Source: Lachnospiraceae bacterium AC2031
GTDB taxonomy: Bacteria; Bacillota; Clostridia; Lachnospirales; Lachnospiraceae
Length of the DNA stretch: 64,000 nucleotides
Direction: 5' to 3'
Assembly (NCBI GenBank): GCA_000687975.1
Contig: JIAB01000001.1
Location: forward strand, 372,001 to 436,000
Shown: positions 1 to 8,254 of the stretch, piece after piece
Numbering within the stretch: position 1 is the stretch's first letter
Layout: every line of letters begins with the position of its first letter
Made by a program: the position numbers and the translations under genes
The notes under the pieces: generated by a model
Databases searched by the model: none
Told to the model about the DNA's origin: nothing
What the model saw: only the letters and a program-made list of their open reading frames with translations

Positions 1-556
1 CAATACCATTACAAACGTCGACGTCGGCTGTAATCTTTAGATTACCTGCAGTTGTCATACCATTGTCAGCACTTAAAGCATAATAATATGCGGAACCACC
101 TACTATAGTCAGATTAGCCCCAGACTTTATTACTGCTGTATTAGATACGATCATATTTCCATTTACATATATATTGGTTCCGCTCTCCTGAATATAATTA
201 TATCCAAAACATGCTTCACCATTAACAGTAAGCTTTTTGTCACCTTTAATTGTAAGTGTACGATTCTTATCATAATTTGTATTAATTCTTGAATCAGTAT
301 AATTTATACGACTAAGCTCTAAATCTTCATCCATTACAAGGACCACATCATCAGCTAAATCAAGAAACAGAGCATTATCATTCTTGAAATATTTATAATG
401 CTTTGAAGTCTTCTTCTTTATATCACTGGCATATATGGTGTTTTCATTTCCTTCAGCAAAACATCTTAAACCAGAGATTTCCAACGTTGCTACCACTATA
501 AATATAGATAAAATGACAGCGATTGCCTTAGTTAATAGTTTCTTCTTTCTTTTCAT
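1..556 (-). CDS. Secreted protein, beta-helix-like N-terminal half (partial, cut by window edge)
   Basis: The reading frame is open from an ATG at 556 to the left edge, giving the first ~185 residues; the C-terminus is outside the window. An AAGGGG ribosome binding site precedes the ATG. The N-terminus (MKRKKKLLTKAIAV...) is a signal peptide. The rest is built like the protein at 3845-5398: a stretch with LVMDEDLELS, then TLTIKG, then short repeating strands such as ANLTIVGG and GNLKITAD. Such repeats suggest a right-handed beta-helix of the secreted carbohydrate-binding type. It is probably a paralogue of that protein and may also end in cell-wall-binding repeats, but that part cannot be seen. 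Confidence 0.75.
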   Translation of the reverse strand, partial: MKRKKKLLTKAIAVILSIFIVVATLEISGLRCFAEGNENTIYASDIKKKTSKHYKYFKNDNALFLDLADDVVLVMDEDLELSRINYTDSRINTNYDKNRTLTIKGDKKLTVNGEACFGYNYIQESGTNIYVNGNMIVSNTAVIKSGANLTIVGGSAYYYALSADNGMTTAGNLKITADVDVCNGI

Positions 557-595
557 AATTTTCCCCTTCTTTTTAAATACTTTTATCATAGAAAT

Positions 596-627
596 GTGCA
601 GTGGGGACGGACCCCGCTGCACTTTTT
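596..627 (+). repeat. GGGGACGG-type hairpin repeat, copy A, with U-tract
   Basis: GTGCAGTGGGG-ACGGA-CCCCGCTGCAC forms an 11-bp stem (one G-U pair) and is followed by TTTTT on the plus strand. A close copy lies at 20633-20659, and looser copies at 25363-25391 and 51066-51093. It could act as a terminator, but the same sequence away from this site points to a dispersed REP-like repeat. Confidence 0.7.
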
Positions 628-711
628 GATAAACATTATCCCATACATATAGTTCTCTTAAAAACAGTCTTCATAATTTTTCCTTTTTTGTCCCTTTATA
701 ATGTCAATAAT

Positions 712-2085
712 TTATATTAAACGTGCCTCCAGATCATAGACATCAGAATCAGTGATTTTAACACGAACTATCTCTCCTGATATAAGTTCGCGTGGGGAAT
801 CAATAAATACCATACCATCTACATCTGGCGCATCCATATAGGATCTTCCTACATAAACATCATCATCCGGCAGATAGCCATCAATGATAACATCTAGTTC
901 TTTATCTATATAGCTTTCAAGTTTCTCAGCAGATATATCCTGCTGAAGAAGCATTATATCTTCAAGACGCTCGTTCTTTGTATCCTCATCTATCTGAGAA
1001 TCAAAGCTTGCTGCTGGGGTACCATCCTCCTGAGAATATGTAAATACTCCCACATGGTCGAGGGAAAGTTCCTCAAGAGTATCAAGCAAAGCTTCATGCT
1101 CATCTATGGTTTCACCAGGGAAACCAGTTATAATTGTGGATCTTATTACCATATCCGGCATCTTATCACGAAGTTCATTCACCACTCTCTTTATGCCAGC
1201 ATTATCGATACGTCGACCCATACGTCTCAGGATATCATCTTCAGTATGCTGCACTGGCATATCTATATAGTGAAGAACCTTAGGATTTGAAGCCATCTCA
1301 TTTATTAGCTCAGGATAGATTTCTTCCGGATATGCATATAAGAGTCTAATCCACTCTATCCCCTCTATCTTTGAAAGTTCCTTTAAAAGCAAATGGAGTC
1401 TCTTCTCACCATATAAATCGATGCCATAACATGTTGTTTCCTGTGCCACAAGTATCAGTTCCTTTACTCCTGAATCAGCAAGGACCTTAGCCTCTTGGAT
1501 AACAGATTCCATAGGAACAGACTTGTACTTACCCTTAAAGTAAGGTATAGCACAGTATGTACAACGTTTATCACAGCCATCAGCTATCTTAAGATATTCC
1601 AGATATGGACGTTCTGTAACTATACGTTCTATCTGGTTTCTATCTGGGTAAGGACTATCCAGATCATTAAATCTAGTAACCGGAGAACTATCTCTAGATG
1701 AAGTAGTGTCATCAGAATCATTTACAGGTCGAATAGCCCTAAGTTCATCTATAACATCTACTATAGAGTCAAGGCTCATAGTTCCCACAAATGCATCAAC
1801 TTCAGGAAGTTCCTTTGCTATCTGATCTTTAAACCTTTGAGCCATGCATCCAGTACATATAAGATACTTAAGCCTTTCTTCCTTCAGTTCAGAAAGTTCA
1901 AGAAGCTTATCTATACTCTCCTGAGTTGCTGATTCTATAAAGCAGCAAGTGTTAACTATAGCTGCATCAGCCTCCTCAGGATCAGATACTAGATTATATT
2001 CAGAATTATTAATCAGCCCCAGCATGCGTTCGCTGTCAGCTGTATTTTTATCACACCCAAGTGTGACAAGTACTATATTAAACAT
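712..2085 (-). CDS. rimO: Ribosomal protein S12 methylthiotransferase RimO
   Basis: RimO is a radical-SAM enzyme with two Fe-S clusters that adds a methylthio group to an aspartate of ribosomal protein uS12. Length (457 aa) is usual. The N-terminal UPF0004 domain has the cluster cysteines (Cys11 in LGCDKN, Cys47 in NTCCF, Cys80 in CTGCMAQR). The radical-SAM motif CDKRCTYC follows near residue 172, and the C-terminal ~70 residues form a TRAM domain. The start is an ATG with the typical N-terminus; the ribosome binding site is weak (GGGAAT). It is separated by 76 bp from the secreted-protein gene upstream and looks monocistronic. MiaB is the main alternative, but the sequence style (GCDKN, no MiaB-type N-terminal extension) favours RimO. 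Confidence 0.93.
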   Translation of the reverse strand: MFNIVLVTLGCDKNTADSERMLGLINNSEYNLVSDPEEADAAIVNTCCFIESATQESIDKLLELSELKEERLKYLICTGCMAQRFKDQIAKELPEVDAFVGTMSLDSIVDVIDELRAIRPVNDSDDTTSSRDSSPVTRFNDLDSPYPDRNQIERIVTERPYLEYLKIADGCDKRCTYCAIPYFKGKYKSVPMESVIQEAKVLADSGVKELILVAQETTCYGIDLYGEKRLHLLLKELSKIEGIEWIRLLYAYPEEIYPELINEMASNPKVLHYIDMPVQHTEDDILRRMGRRIDNAGIKRVVNELRDKMPDMVIRSTIITGFPGETIDEHEALLDTLEELSLDHVGVFTYSQEDGTPAASFDSQIDEDTKNERLEDIMLLQQDISAEKLESYIDKELDVIIDGYLPDDDVYVGRSYMDAPDVDGMVFIDSPRELISGEIVRVKITDSDVYDLEARLI

Positions 2086-2161
2086 AACTTATTCCCATAC
2101 TCCAGATGCTTTTACACAGCATCCATAAATATATCATCGTATTTGGGGTCTGAAACTAGGG

Positions 2162-3805
2162 CTATTGCATGTAGCCGTCAGAACCAAAGTAGTAGTTGAC
2201 GCCATCAATCCACAGATACTGATTATATGGGTACCAGCCTGATGAGTCTTCATACCACCAGCCTTTACTATCACTACACCAATGACCGCCATAGTATTCT
2301 TCTACCCATGCTCCATCTGAACCTAACCAATATCCATCACGATATTCGCTGTAGTCCATGTAGCCATTAGCTGTGAAGTAGTACCACTTACCATCTATCT
2401 TCTGCCACTGACTTACAGGGTACCAGCCTGATGTATCCTCAAACCACCAACCCTTACTATCAGATTTCCATGATCCCTGAGCTGTGTAAGATGTATCTCC
2501 ATTCGCGCCGTACCACTGACCATTTATCCATTCATTTTCATAAGTTACTGCGGCACTCTGATCACCAGATGCCCCGCCTGCCTCCGAAGCATCATTTGAA
2601 TTATTTGCACCGGAACCATTTCCGTTTGATGAAGAATCCCCCGTATTATTTCCATTTGACGAAGATGCCCCCGTATTATTTCCATTTGACGAAGATGATC
2701 CTGAATCATTTTTCGGAATTTCTAAAATATCAAATTCTTTTGTTAGCCGCCCGTTATAGCCATTTATACCCGTAACTGTAACGGAAGCTTTTCCAACATT
2801 AATATTATTTTGATATGAGACAGTATAATCCATATCTTTAATAAGAGTTTCTCCATTATATGTAACAACTGGAAGAGGTATTATCTCCTGGCCCGTATAC
2901 TCTACACTAGGAATATCGGCGATGGTAGCATCACTGATGTCATAATTTGAAAATATAATTCTAAGGTTCTTATAGTGATATTTTCCAATACGAGAAAGTT
3001 TATAGCTCTCATCATCACTAATTGAAAACGAGACATTTTCAGTAACTGTGCTATTATCAAATTTTATAAACTTTCCATATTTATCACTTTTAGGATTATT
3101 ATGATAATAATCAAAATCAGGCGCCTCATCTCCATCAACATCAAAGCCTGTCGGTGAACCATTAAAATGATTAATGTATGGCATTATATCTGCATCCCTA
3201 CATGCACTAACAATACTAATCATAGCATTTTCGTTAAGGCCTGCATCTATATAATTAAATGGGCCATTAGATAAATCGATGACACATGTACCCAAATTGA
3301 AAGTTGGCGGAGCAGAAACCTTAAAATCACAAGTAAAGCGCAAACTCGTTGGGTCACTATCAAAAGATTCACAACTTACATTCGAATAAAAAGATTTATC
3401 ATCCTTATTAGCATAATTTATTATGTCTGCACTAAATCCACTTAAGTCCTTTGCAGGAGTCGTCACACTCTCATAACTATCCAACCAAATAATAAGTGTA
3501 TACTCTTTATCGCAACTTAACACATCTGTCTTTTTAAGATTTCCTTTTCTTCCTTTTTCTCTTACTGTCGGTGTAACATTTATTGCAATATCATTCAAAT
3601 CATAAGCTGCGTAATTTATAAATTCCTGAACCTGATAACCTTCATAAGGCAAAACATATAACCCAATCCATTTATTCGAAAGATCATATTGAGGAGAGCC
3701 TATTGTTCTTGCATAACTATCAAATCTTGGAACAACTATAAGAGAAGCAATTAAAATAGCAGACAAAAAAATAGATAAGAATCTTTTGATCATACTTTTT
3801 TTCAT
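2162..3805 (-). CDS. Secreted cell-wall-binding repeat protein with Ig-like domain
   Basis: The 547-aa protein has an N-terminal signal peptide (residues 1-33, KRFLSIFLSAILIASLIVV). Residues ~34-290 match no family I recognise. Residues ~300-360 resemble an Ig-like module common in Lachnospiraceae surface proteins (YTGQEIIPLPVVTYNG, DYTVSYQNNINVGKA). Next is a Ser/Asn/Gly linker with tandem SSSNGNNTG units, and residues ~425-547 are aromatic-rich cell-wall-binding repeats (GWWFEDTSGWYP, IDGKWYYFTANGYM). These repeats bind wall polymers non-covalently, so the protein is expected on the cell surface. GGAGG lies 10 bp before the ATG. Its repeats are almost the same as those in the next gene, so the two are tandem paralogues in this part. 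Function unknown. Confidence 0.85.
   Translation of the reverse strand: MKKSMIKRFLSIFLSAILIASLIVVPRFDSYARTIGSPQYDLSNKWIGLYVLPYEGYQVQEFINYAAYDLNDIAINVTPTVREKGRKGNLKKTDVLSCDKEYTLIIWLDSYESVTTPAKDLSGFSADIINYANKDDKSFYSNVSCESFDSDPTSLRFTCDFKVSAPPTFNLGTCVIDLSNGPFNYIDAGLNENAMISIVSACRDADIMPYINHFNGSPTGFDVDGDEAPDFDYYHNNPKSDKYGKFIKFDNSTVTENVSFSISDDESYKLSRIGKYHYKNLRIIFSNYDISDATIADIPSVEYTGQEIIPLPVVTYNGETLIKDMDYTVSYQNNINVGKASVTVTGINGYNGRLTKEFDILEIPKNDSGSSSSNGNNTGASSSNGNNTGDSSSNGNGSGANNSNDASEAGGASGDQSAAVTYENEWINGQWYGANGDTSYTAQGSWKSDSKGWWFEDTSGWYPVSQWQKIDGKWYYFTANGYMDYSEYRDGYWLGSDGAWVEEYYGGHWCSDSKGWWYEDSSGWYPYNQYLWIDGVNYYFGSDGYMQ
2623..2705 (-). repeat. 27-bp tandem repeat encoding Ser/Asn/Gly linker
   Basis: About three near-identical 27-bp units (encoding SSSNGNNTG with small changes) lie within the cell-wall-binding protein gene. 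They form a flexible linker between the Ig-like domain and the wall-binding repeats. Copy number is likely to vary between strains. Confidence 0.8.
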
Positions 3806-3844
3806 ATAAACTTAACCTCCATAATAAATACTTCATTTATATAT

Positions 3845-5398
3845 CTACTTCACCCAAGCTCCGTCTATTCCTACCCAGTTGCCATCTATATATTCATTAG
3901 TTGCCATATATCCATTTGATTTAAAGTAATAGCAATTGCCATTAATCCAAACCCACTGTGATGTAGGATACCAACCTGATGTATCTTCGAACCACCAGCC
4001 TGCAGAGTCACTCTTCCACTGTCCATAGTAGCCATCAACCATAGCTCCATCTGAACCTAGCCAGTATCCATCACGGTATTCGCTATAATCCATATAGCCC
4101 GAAGAAGTGAAGTAGTACCACTTGCCATCAATCTTCTGCCACTGGCTTACAGGATACCAGCCTAAAGTGTCTTCAACCCACCATCCGGTACTATTACATT
4201 TCCATGTAAGGATACCTTCGTAATCACAGACACCTTCTGAATTGTACCATTTTCCATCAACCCATTCGTTACAATATTTATTACTTGAGTTTTCTTCTGA
4301 TGAAGAACTTGCAGCAGAATCATTAGATTTCTTTGCAGACGCTTCTTCTGCCGCCTTCTTTGCAGCCGCTTCCTCTGCTGCTTTCTTTGCAGTCTCTTCC
4401 TCTGCCGCCTTCTTTGCAGCCGCTTCCTCTGCTGCCTTCTTTGCAGCTTCTTCCTCTGCTACCTTCTGCTCAGCAGCTTTATTTCCTATGATAACGTGAG
4501 TTACCTGGTTTCCATTTTCATCAACTATATTTGTATAATATGATGAACCTGAATCTTGTCTTGAACAATGTCCATTTACCGGCTCTTTAATATACATAGG
4601 CTCCACTATACTTATATCTGCATTTGTGGCGTAAAAAGTATAAGGATCACTCTCTTTTGTGGACTTCACATCAACATATCCGCCAGAAACAGTAATATCA
4701 CTATCAGCTGCTAATGCATTCGTCATGGCTTCACAATAAATCTCACCACCAGTAATCGTTAAAGTCCCAACATAAGCAGATAAAGCATAAACATAGTCAG
4801 TGCATGAATTGATAACTCCACCTGTGATCACAGCCTTATCTCTGGCAAAAACTCCAAATGAATTTTTAGCACTAACACTAATATTTCCAGCAGTATATAA
4901 TTCACCTTCTACAAATAATGCTGCAGTTTCACCAAATGACTTATTATGGGTAACCTTAATAACTGAATCCGATGCAAAATTTGCATTTTTCTGTACCCAC
5001 AATCTTCCATTAGTTATTTCAATATTGGTACCCGATTCCTGATAATAATTTGCATATACACTAATAGAACCTTCGCTTATACGAAGCTTTCCGCTACCTT
5101 TTATTGTGAAATTTCCATATCCAAAGTATGTAGCGGTATCTATACAGCTCCTAACATTCATACTATTTAGATCCAAATCAGAATCCATTACTAAGACAAC
5201 ATCTTTTTCAGCATCCACCTTTAATGAATTGGACTGTTCATCATATACGTAATCACTTGATTTTTCAGTTTTAACCTTACTTGCGTAAATCGTTATAGTC
5301 TGCTCTGCCGCATACGAATCAGTTCCAAAAGTTAAACCCGAAACCAAAAGCGCAGCAACCAAAACACATACTAAAATCTTTTTAAATACATTTCCCAT
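3845..5398 (-). CDS. Secreted beta-helix-like protein with Ala/Glu/Lys linker and cell-wall-binding repeats
   Basis: The protein is 517 aa from the ATG at 5398; a GTG one codon upstream is possible, but AGGGG is 8 bp from the ATG. Residues 1-31 form a signal peptide. Residues ~32-285 carry repeating short strands with TIKGSG, TITGGEI and TVSGGYV, as in right-handed beta-helix carbohydrate-binding proteins such as the Cthe_2159 family; this assignment is by pattern only. Residues ~305-355 are a helical AEEAAAKKA-type linker. Residues ~375-517 are cell-wall-binding repeats (GWWVEDTLGWYP, IDGKWYYFTSSGYMDYS, GSDGAMV). The first part resembles the partial gene at 1-556, and the last part resembles the neighbour at 2162-3805. 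A surface-exposed, wall-anchored polysaccharide-binding protein is the likely role. Confidence 0.85.
   Translation of the reverse strand: MGNVFKKILVCVLVAALLVSGLTFGTDSYAAEQTITIYASKVKTEKSSDYVYDEQSNSLKVDAEKDVVLVMDSDLDLNSMNVRSCIDTATYFGYGNFTIKGSGKLRISEGSISVYANYYQESGTNIEITNGRLWVQKNANFASDSVIKVTHNKSFGETAALFVEGELYTAGNISVSAKNSFGVFARDKAVITGGVINSCTDYVYALSAYVGTLTITGGEIYCEAMTNALAADSDITVSGGYVDVKSTKESDPYTFYATNADISIVEPMYIKEPVNGHCSRQDSGSSYYTNIVDENGNQVTHVIIGNKAAEQKVAEEEAAKKAAEEAAAKKAAEEETAKKAAEEAAAKKAAEEASAKKSNDSAASSSSEENSSNKYCNEWVDGKWYNSEGVCDYEGILTWKCNSTGWWVEDTLGWYPVSQWQKIDGKWYYFTSSGYMDYSEYRDGYWLGSDGAMVDGYYGQWKSDSAGWWFEDTSGWYPTSQWVWINGNCYYFKSNGYMATNEYIDGNWVGIDGAWVK
4322..4467 (-). repeat. Tandem repeat encoding Ala/Glu/Lys helical linker
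   Basis: Repeating units encode KKAAEEAAA-like blocks. The plus strand here shows repeated tcttctgccgccttctttgc-type units. The translated segment should be a long charged helix acting as a stalk. The opposite-strand reading frame across it is a by-product of the repeat. Confidence 0.8.
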
Positions 5399-5433
5399 CA
5401 CTAAATCCCCTTAACTGTCATCTAAAGTGTATT

Positions 5434-6288
5434 TTACTGAAGCTTCATAAGAGCTGACTGCAGACAGTTATTCATCAGTTCTGCAATAGTCATAGGTCCA
5501 ACTCCACCAGGAACAGGTGTGATCTTACCTGCAACCTTCTCTGCAGATTCGAAATCAACATCACCACATAATTTCTTTGATCCATCATCTACTCTATGGA
5601 TACCTACATCAATAACTGTAGCTCCTTCTTTAATATATGATGCATCGATAAACTTAGGCTGTCCTATAGCAACAACAAGTACATCTGCATTTTTACATAC
5701 TTCCTTAAGATTCTTAGTATGTGAATGACATACAGTTACTGTTGCATTCTCACGAAGAAGAAGCATACTCATAGGCTTACCTACTATATTACTTCTACCT
5801 ACAACTACAGCATTTGCTCCATCAAGAGGTGTATTGCTTCTCTTCAGAAGTTCGATAACACCAGCAGGTGTACATGATACAAATCCCTTAGCCCCAATAC
5901 TAAGACGACCAACGCTCTCTGGATGGAATCCATCAACGTCCTTATCTGGAGAAATGCTTCTGATTACCTTATCTTCGTCAATATGCTTAGGAAGTGGAAG
6001 CTGAACAAGTATACCATCTATCTTGTCATCATTATTCAGTCTCTCAACAAGATCAAGAAGTTCCTTCTCAGATGTATCCTCTGGAAGCTCATATGATTCA
6101 GATCTAATACCTGTATACTCACAAGCCTTCTTCTTGTTACCAACATATACTGTTGAAGCAGGATCATTTCCAACAAGGATAACAGCAAGAGCAACCTCTA
6201 CACCCTTTTCCTTCAGTTCAGAAACCTGAGCTTTAACCTCGTCCTTTAAATCCTGTGATATCTTCTTTCCATCAATTAATTCAGCCAT
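5434..6288 (-). CDS. folD: Bifunctional methylenetetrahydrofolate dehydrogenase / methenyltetrahydrofolate cyclohydrolase
   Basis: FolD interconverts 5,10-methylene-THF, 5,10-methenyl-THF and 10-formyl-THF in the cytosol. The 284-aa length is normal. Family signatures are visible: YVGNKKKAC with the catalytic Lys, DGILVQLPLPKHID, the cofactor-binding GRSNIVGKP, and PGGVGPMTIAELM near the C-terminus. The start ATG has AGGAG 7 bp upstream. The gene lies downstream of fhs on the same strand, so the two act in succession: Fhs makes 10-formyl-THF and FolD converts it onward. They are separated by a 238-bp gap that holds a foldback element. Confidence 0.97.
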   Translation of the reverse strand: MAELIDGKKISQDLKDEVKAQVSELKEKGVEVALAVILVGNDPASTVYVGNKKKACEYTGIRSESYELPEDTSEKELLDLVERLNNDDKIDGILVQLPLPKHIDEDKVIRSISPDKDVDGFHPESVGRLSIGAKGFVSCTPAGVIELLKRSNTPLDGANAVVVGRSNIVGKPMSMLLLRENATVTVCHSHTKNLKEVCKNADVLVVAIGQPKFIDASYIKEGATVIDVGIHRVDDGSKKLCGDVDFESAEKVAGKITPVPGGVGPMTIAELMNNCLQSALMKLQ

Positions 6289-6329
6289 ATCATTCTCCTA
6301 ATCTAAATAATTTTTCCTATAAATAAAAC

Positions 6330-6518
6330 AAGTTTCTTGTCTGACACATATCACACAAACACGCTCCGGCTCACTAAGCTTCGAGCGTCGTCCTTTCCGG
6401 TCACCTCTTCGCACCGTCGACCTACGGTCGAGCTGCAAACCCGGTGCCCCCGGACTCGCTCTTAGCAAGTGGTGCTCCGCTATCGTTTGTGCTGATATGT
6501 GTCAGCCCAAGAAACGTT
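6330..6518. repeat. GC-rich foldback element (or structured RNA) with ~31-bp terminal inverted repeats
   Basis: The outer arms at 6331-6360 and ~6487-6518 match as inverted repeats (GTTTCTTG, CTGACACATATCA and CACAAAC blocks in order, ~28 of 31). Inside, the sequence is far richer in G+C than its surroundings and keeps pairing: CTAAG/CTTAG and AGCG/CGCT blocks, CACC/GGTG, and a tip hairpin TCGACC-TAC-GGTCGA near 6418-6430. On paper the whole ~189 bp folds into one long imperfect hairpin on either strand. It starts 9 bp beyond the fhs stop codon. No reading frame of note is present. It could be a small non-autonomous mobile element or a processed RNA; the sequence alone does not decide. Confidence 0.7.
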
Positions 6519-6526
6519 TAATTTCA

Positions 6527-8197
6527 TTAGAATAATCCTACGATTTCTCCACTTGGAAGAACATCGATTCTTTCTGCAGCAGGACTCTTTGGAAGTCCTG
6601 GCATTGTCATTATCTGACCAGCGATAGCTACAACGAAGCCTGCGCCTGCAGATACATATACTTCACGAATATTTACATTGAAACCTGTTGGTCTTCCAAG
6701 AAGCTTCTGATTATCAGATAGTGAGTACTGTGTCTTTGCCATACATACTGGTACATTTCCGAAACCAAGATCTTCAAGCTTCTTAAGAGCATTGTTTGCT
6801 TCTGGGCTGTATTCAACACCATCAGCACCGTAGATTTCACGTGATATTGTCTCAATCTTCTCTTTGAGGCTAAGACTGTCGTCATAGAGGAACTTGAAGT
6901 TAGGACTTCCTTCTTCAATTGCTGCAAGTACCTGCTCTGCAAGCTGAAGTCCACCTTCGCCGCCCTTTGCCCATACTTCTGATACAGCAAAACGGCAACC
7001 CTTTGATTCAACGAACTCTTTAATAGTTGCAACCTCAGCATCTGTATCTGCAACGAACTTATTGATAGTTACAACAACAGGTACATTATACTTCTTGAGG
7101 TTTTCAATATGTTTACCTAAGTTTACGATACCTTTCTTCAGAGCTTCAACATTTTCCTGATTCAGCTCATCCTTTGGAATGCCACCGTTATACTTAAGGG
7201 CTCTGGCTGTTGCTACAAGTACAACTGCGTCTGGCTTGATGCCAGCCATACGGCACTTGATATCCAGGAACTTCTCAGCTCCGAGATCTGCACCGAATCC
7301 TGCTTCTGTGATTACATAGTCAGCAGCTTTAAGAGCAAGCTTTGTTGCTCTTACTGAGTTACAGCCATGAGCGATATTTGCAAATGGTCCACCATGTACA
7401 AACACTGGATTATTCTCAAGTGACTGAATCAGGTTAGGTCTTATGGCATCTTTAAGAAGTACTGTCATAGCACCTACGCAATTAAGATCAGCTGCTGTAA
7501 CTGGTTCATTATCATAGTTATATGCAACTATGATTCTACCAAGTCGTGCCTTAAGATCTTCTAGATCTTCAGCAAGACAAAGGATAGCCATAACCTCTGT
7601 AGCAACTGTTATGCAGAAGTGATCCTCACGGACAACTCCATCAAGTCTTTTTCCAAGACCAATTGTTATATTTCTAAGAGCGCGGTCATTCATATCAAGA
7701 CATCTCTTAACGACTACTCTCTTAGGGTCAATACGGAGTGCATTTCCTTGAAGCATATGATTATCCAGCATAGCGCACATCAGATTATTAGCTGAAGTAA
7801 TAGCATGGAAATCACCAGTAAAATGTAAGTTCAGCTTATCCATAGGAACTGCCTGAGCATATCCACCACCAGCAGCACCGCCCTTGATACCGAAACAAGG
7901 TCCAAGGGATGGCTCTCTAATAGCCACAACTGTATTAGTATTCATTTTATTGAGGGCATCTCCAAGACCAAGTGTAACTGTAGTCTTTCCCTCACCAGCA
8001 GGAGTAGGATTGATAGCTGTAACAAGAACAAGCTTACCATTCTCCTTTGACTCAAGCTTTTTGATGAACTCATCACTAAGCTTAGCCATACTCTTTCCAT
8101 ACATTTCGATATCATCTTCAGTAGCGCCAATCTTCTCAGCGATTACTCTGATATCCTTCATTGTTGCTTCTTGTGCGATCTGAATATCTGTCTTCAT
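6527..8197 (-). CDS. fhs: Formate--tetrahydrofolate ligase
   Basis: Fhs makes 10-formyl-THF from formate, THF and ATP. In anaerobes it supplies purine synthesis and one-carbon flow, and in acetogens it is part of the Wood-Ljungdahl methyl branch. At 556 aa it has the normal length. The P-loop [15 protein letters not shown] is near residue 66, and [30 protein letters not shown] and [16 protein letters not shown] follow as in the family. GGGAGG is correctly placed before the ATG. FolD follows it, with a foldback element between. No other Wood-Ljungdahl gene is in the window, so a general folate role is the safe reading. Confidence 0.97.
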   Translation of the reverse strand: MKTDIQIAQEATMKDIRVIAEKIGATEDDIEMYGKSMAKLSDEFIKKLESKENGKLVLVTAINPTPAGEGKTTVTLGLGDALNKMNTNTVVAIREPSLGPCFGIKGGAAGGGYAQAVPMDKLNLHFTGDFHAITSANNLMCAMLDNHMLQGNALRIDPKRVVVKRCLDMNDRALRNITIGLGKRLDGVVREDHFCITVATEVMAILCLAEDLEDLKARLGRIIVAYNYDNEPVTAADLNCVGAMTVLLKDAIRPNLIQSLENNPVFVHGGPFANIAHGCNSVRATKLALKAADYVITEAGFGADLGAEKFLDIKCRMAGIKPDAVVLVATARALKYNGGIPKDELNQENVEALKKGIVNLGKHIENLKKYNVPVVVTINKFVADTDAEVATIKEFVESKGCRFAVSEVWAKGGEGGLQLAEQVLAAIEEGSPNFKFLYDDSLSLKEKIETISREIYGADGVEYSPEANNALKKLEDLGFGNVPVCMAKTQYSLSDNQKLLGRPTGFNVNIREVYVSAGAGFVVAIAGQIMTMPGLPKSPAAERIDVLPSGEIVGLF

Positions 8198-8254
8198 AAA
8201 TACCTCCCTTGATATATATACTAATGATTCGATTCAGTATTAAGCCCCTAAAAC

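Noticed and set aside
2623-2705. Short tandem repeats that could be taken for a small CRISPR array
   Set aside because: The units are head-to-tail without spacers, in frame, and encode a Ser/Asn/Gly linker.
4242-4499. Plus-strand reading frame rich in Ala, Phe and Ser
   Set aside because: It is the mirror of the Ala/Glu/Lys linker repeat in the minus-strand secreted-protein gene and has no ribosome binding site.
8198-8254. A folate riboswitch in front of fhs
   Set aside because: The 57-bp space is too short and AT-rich, with no THF-riboswitch-like pairing.
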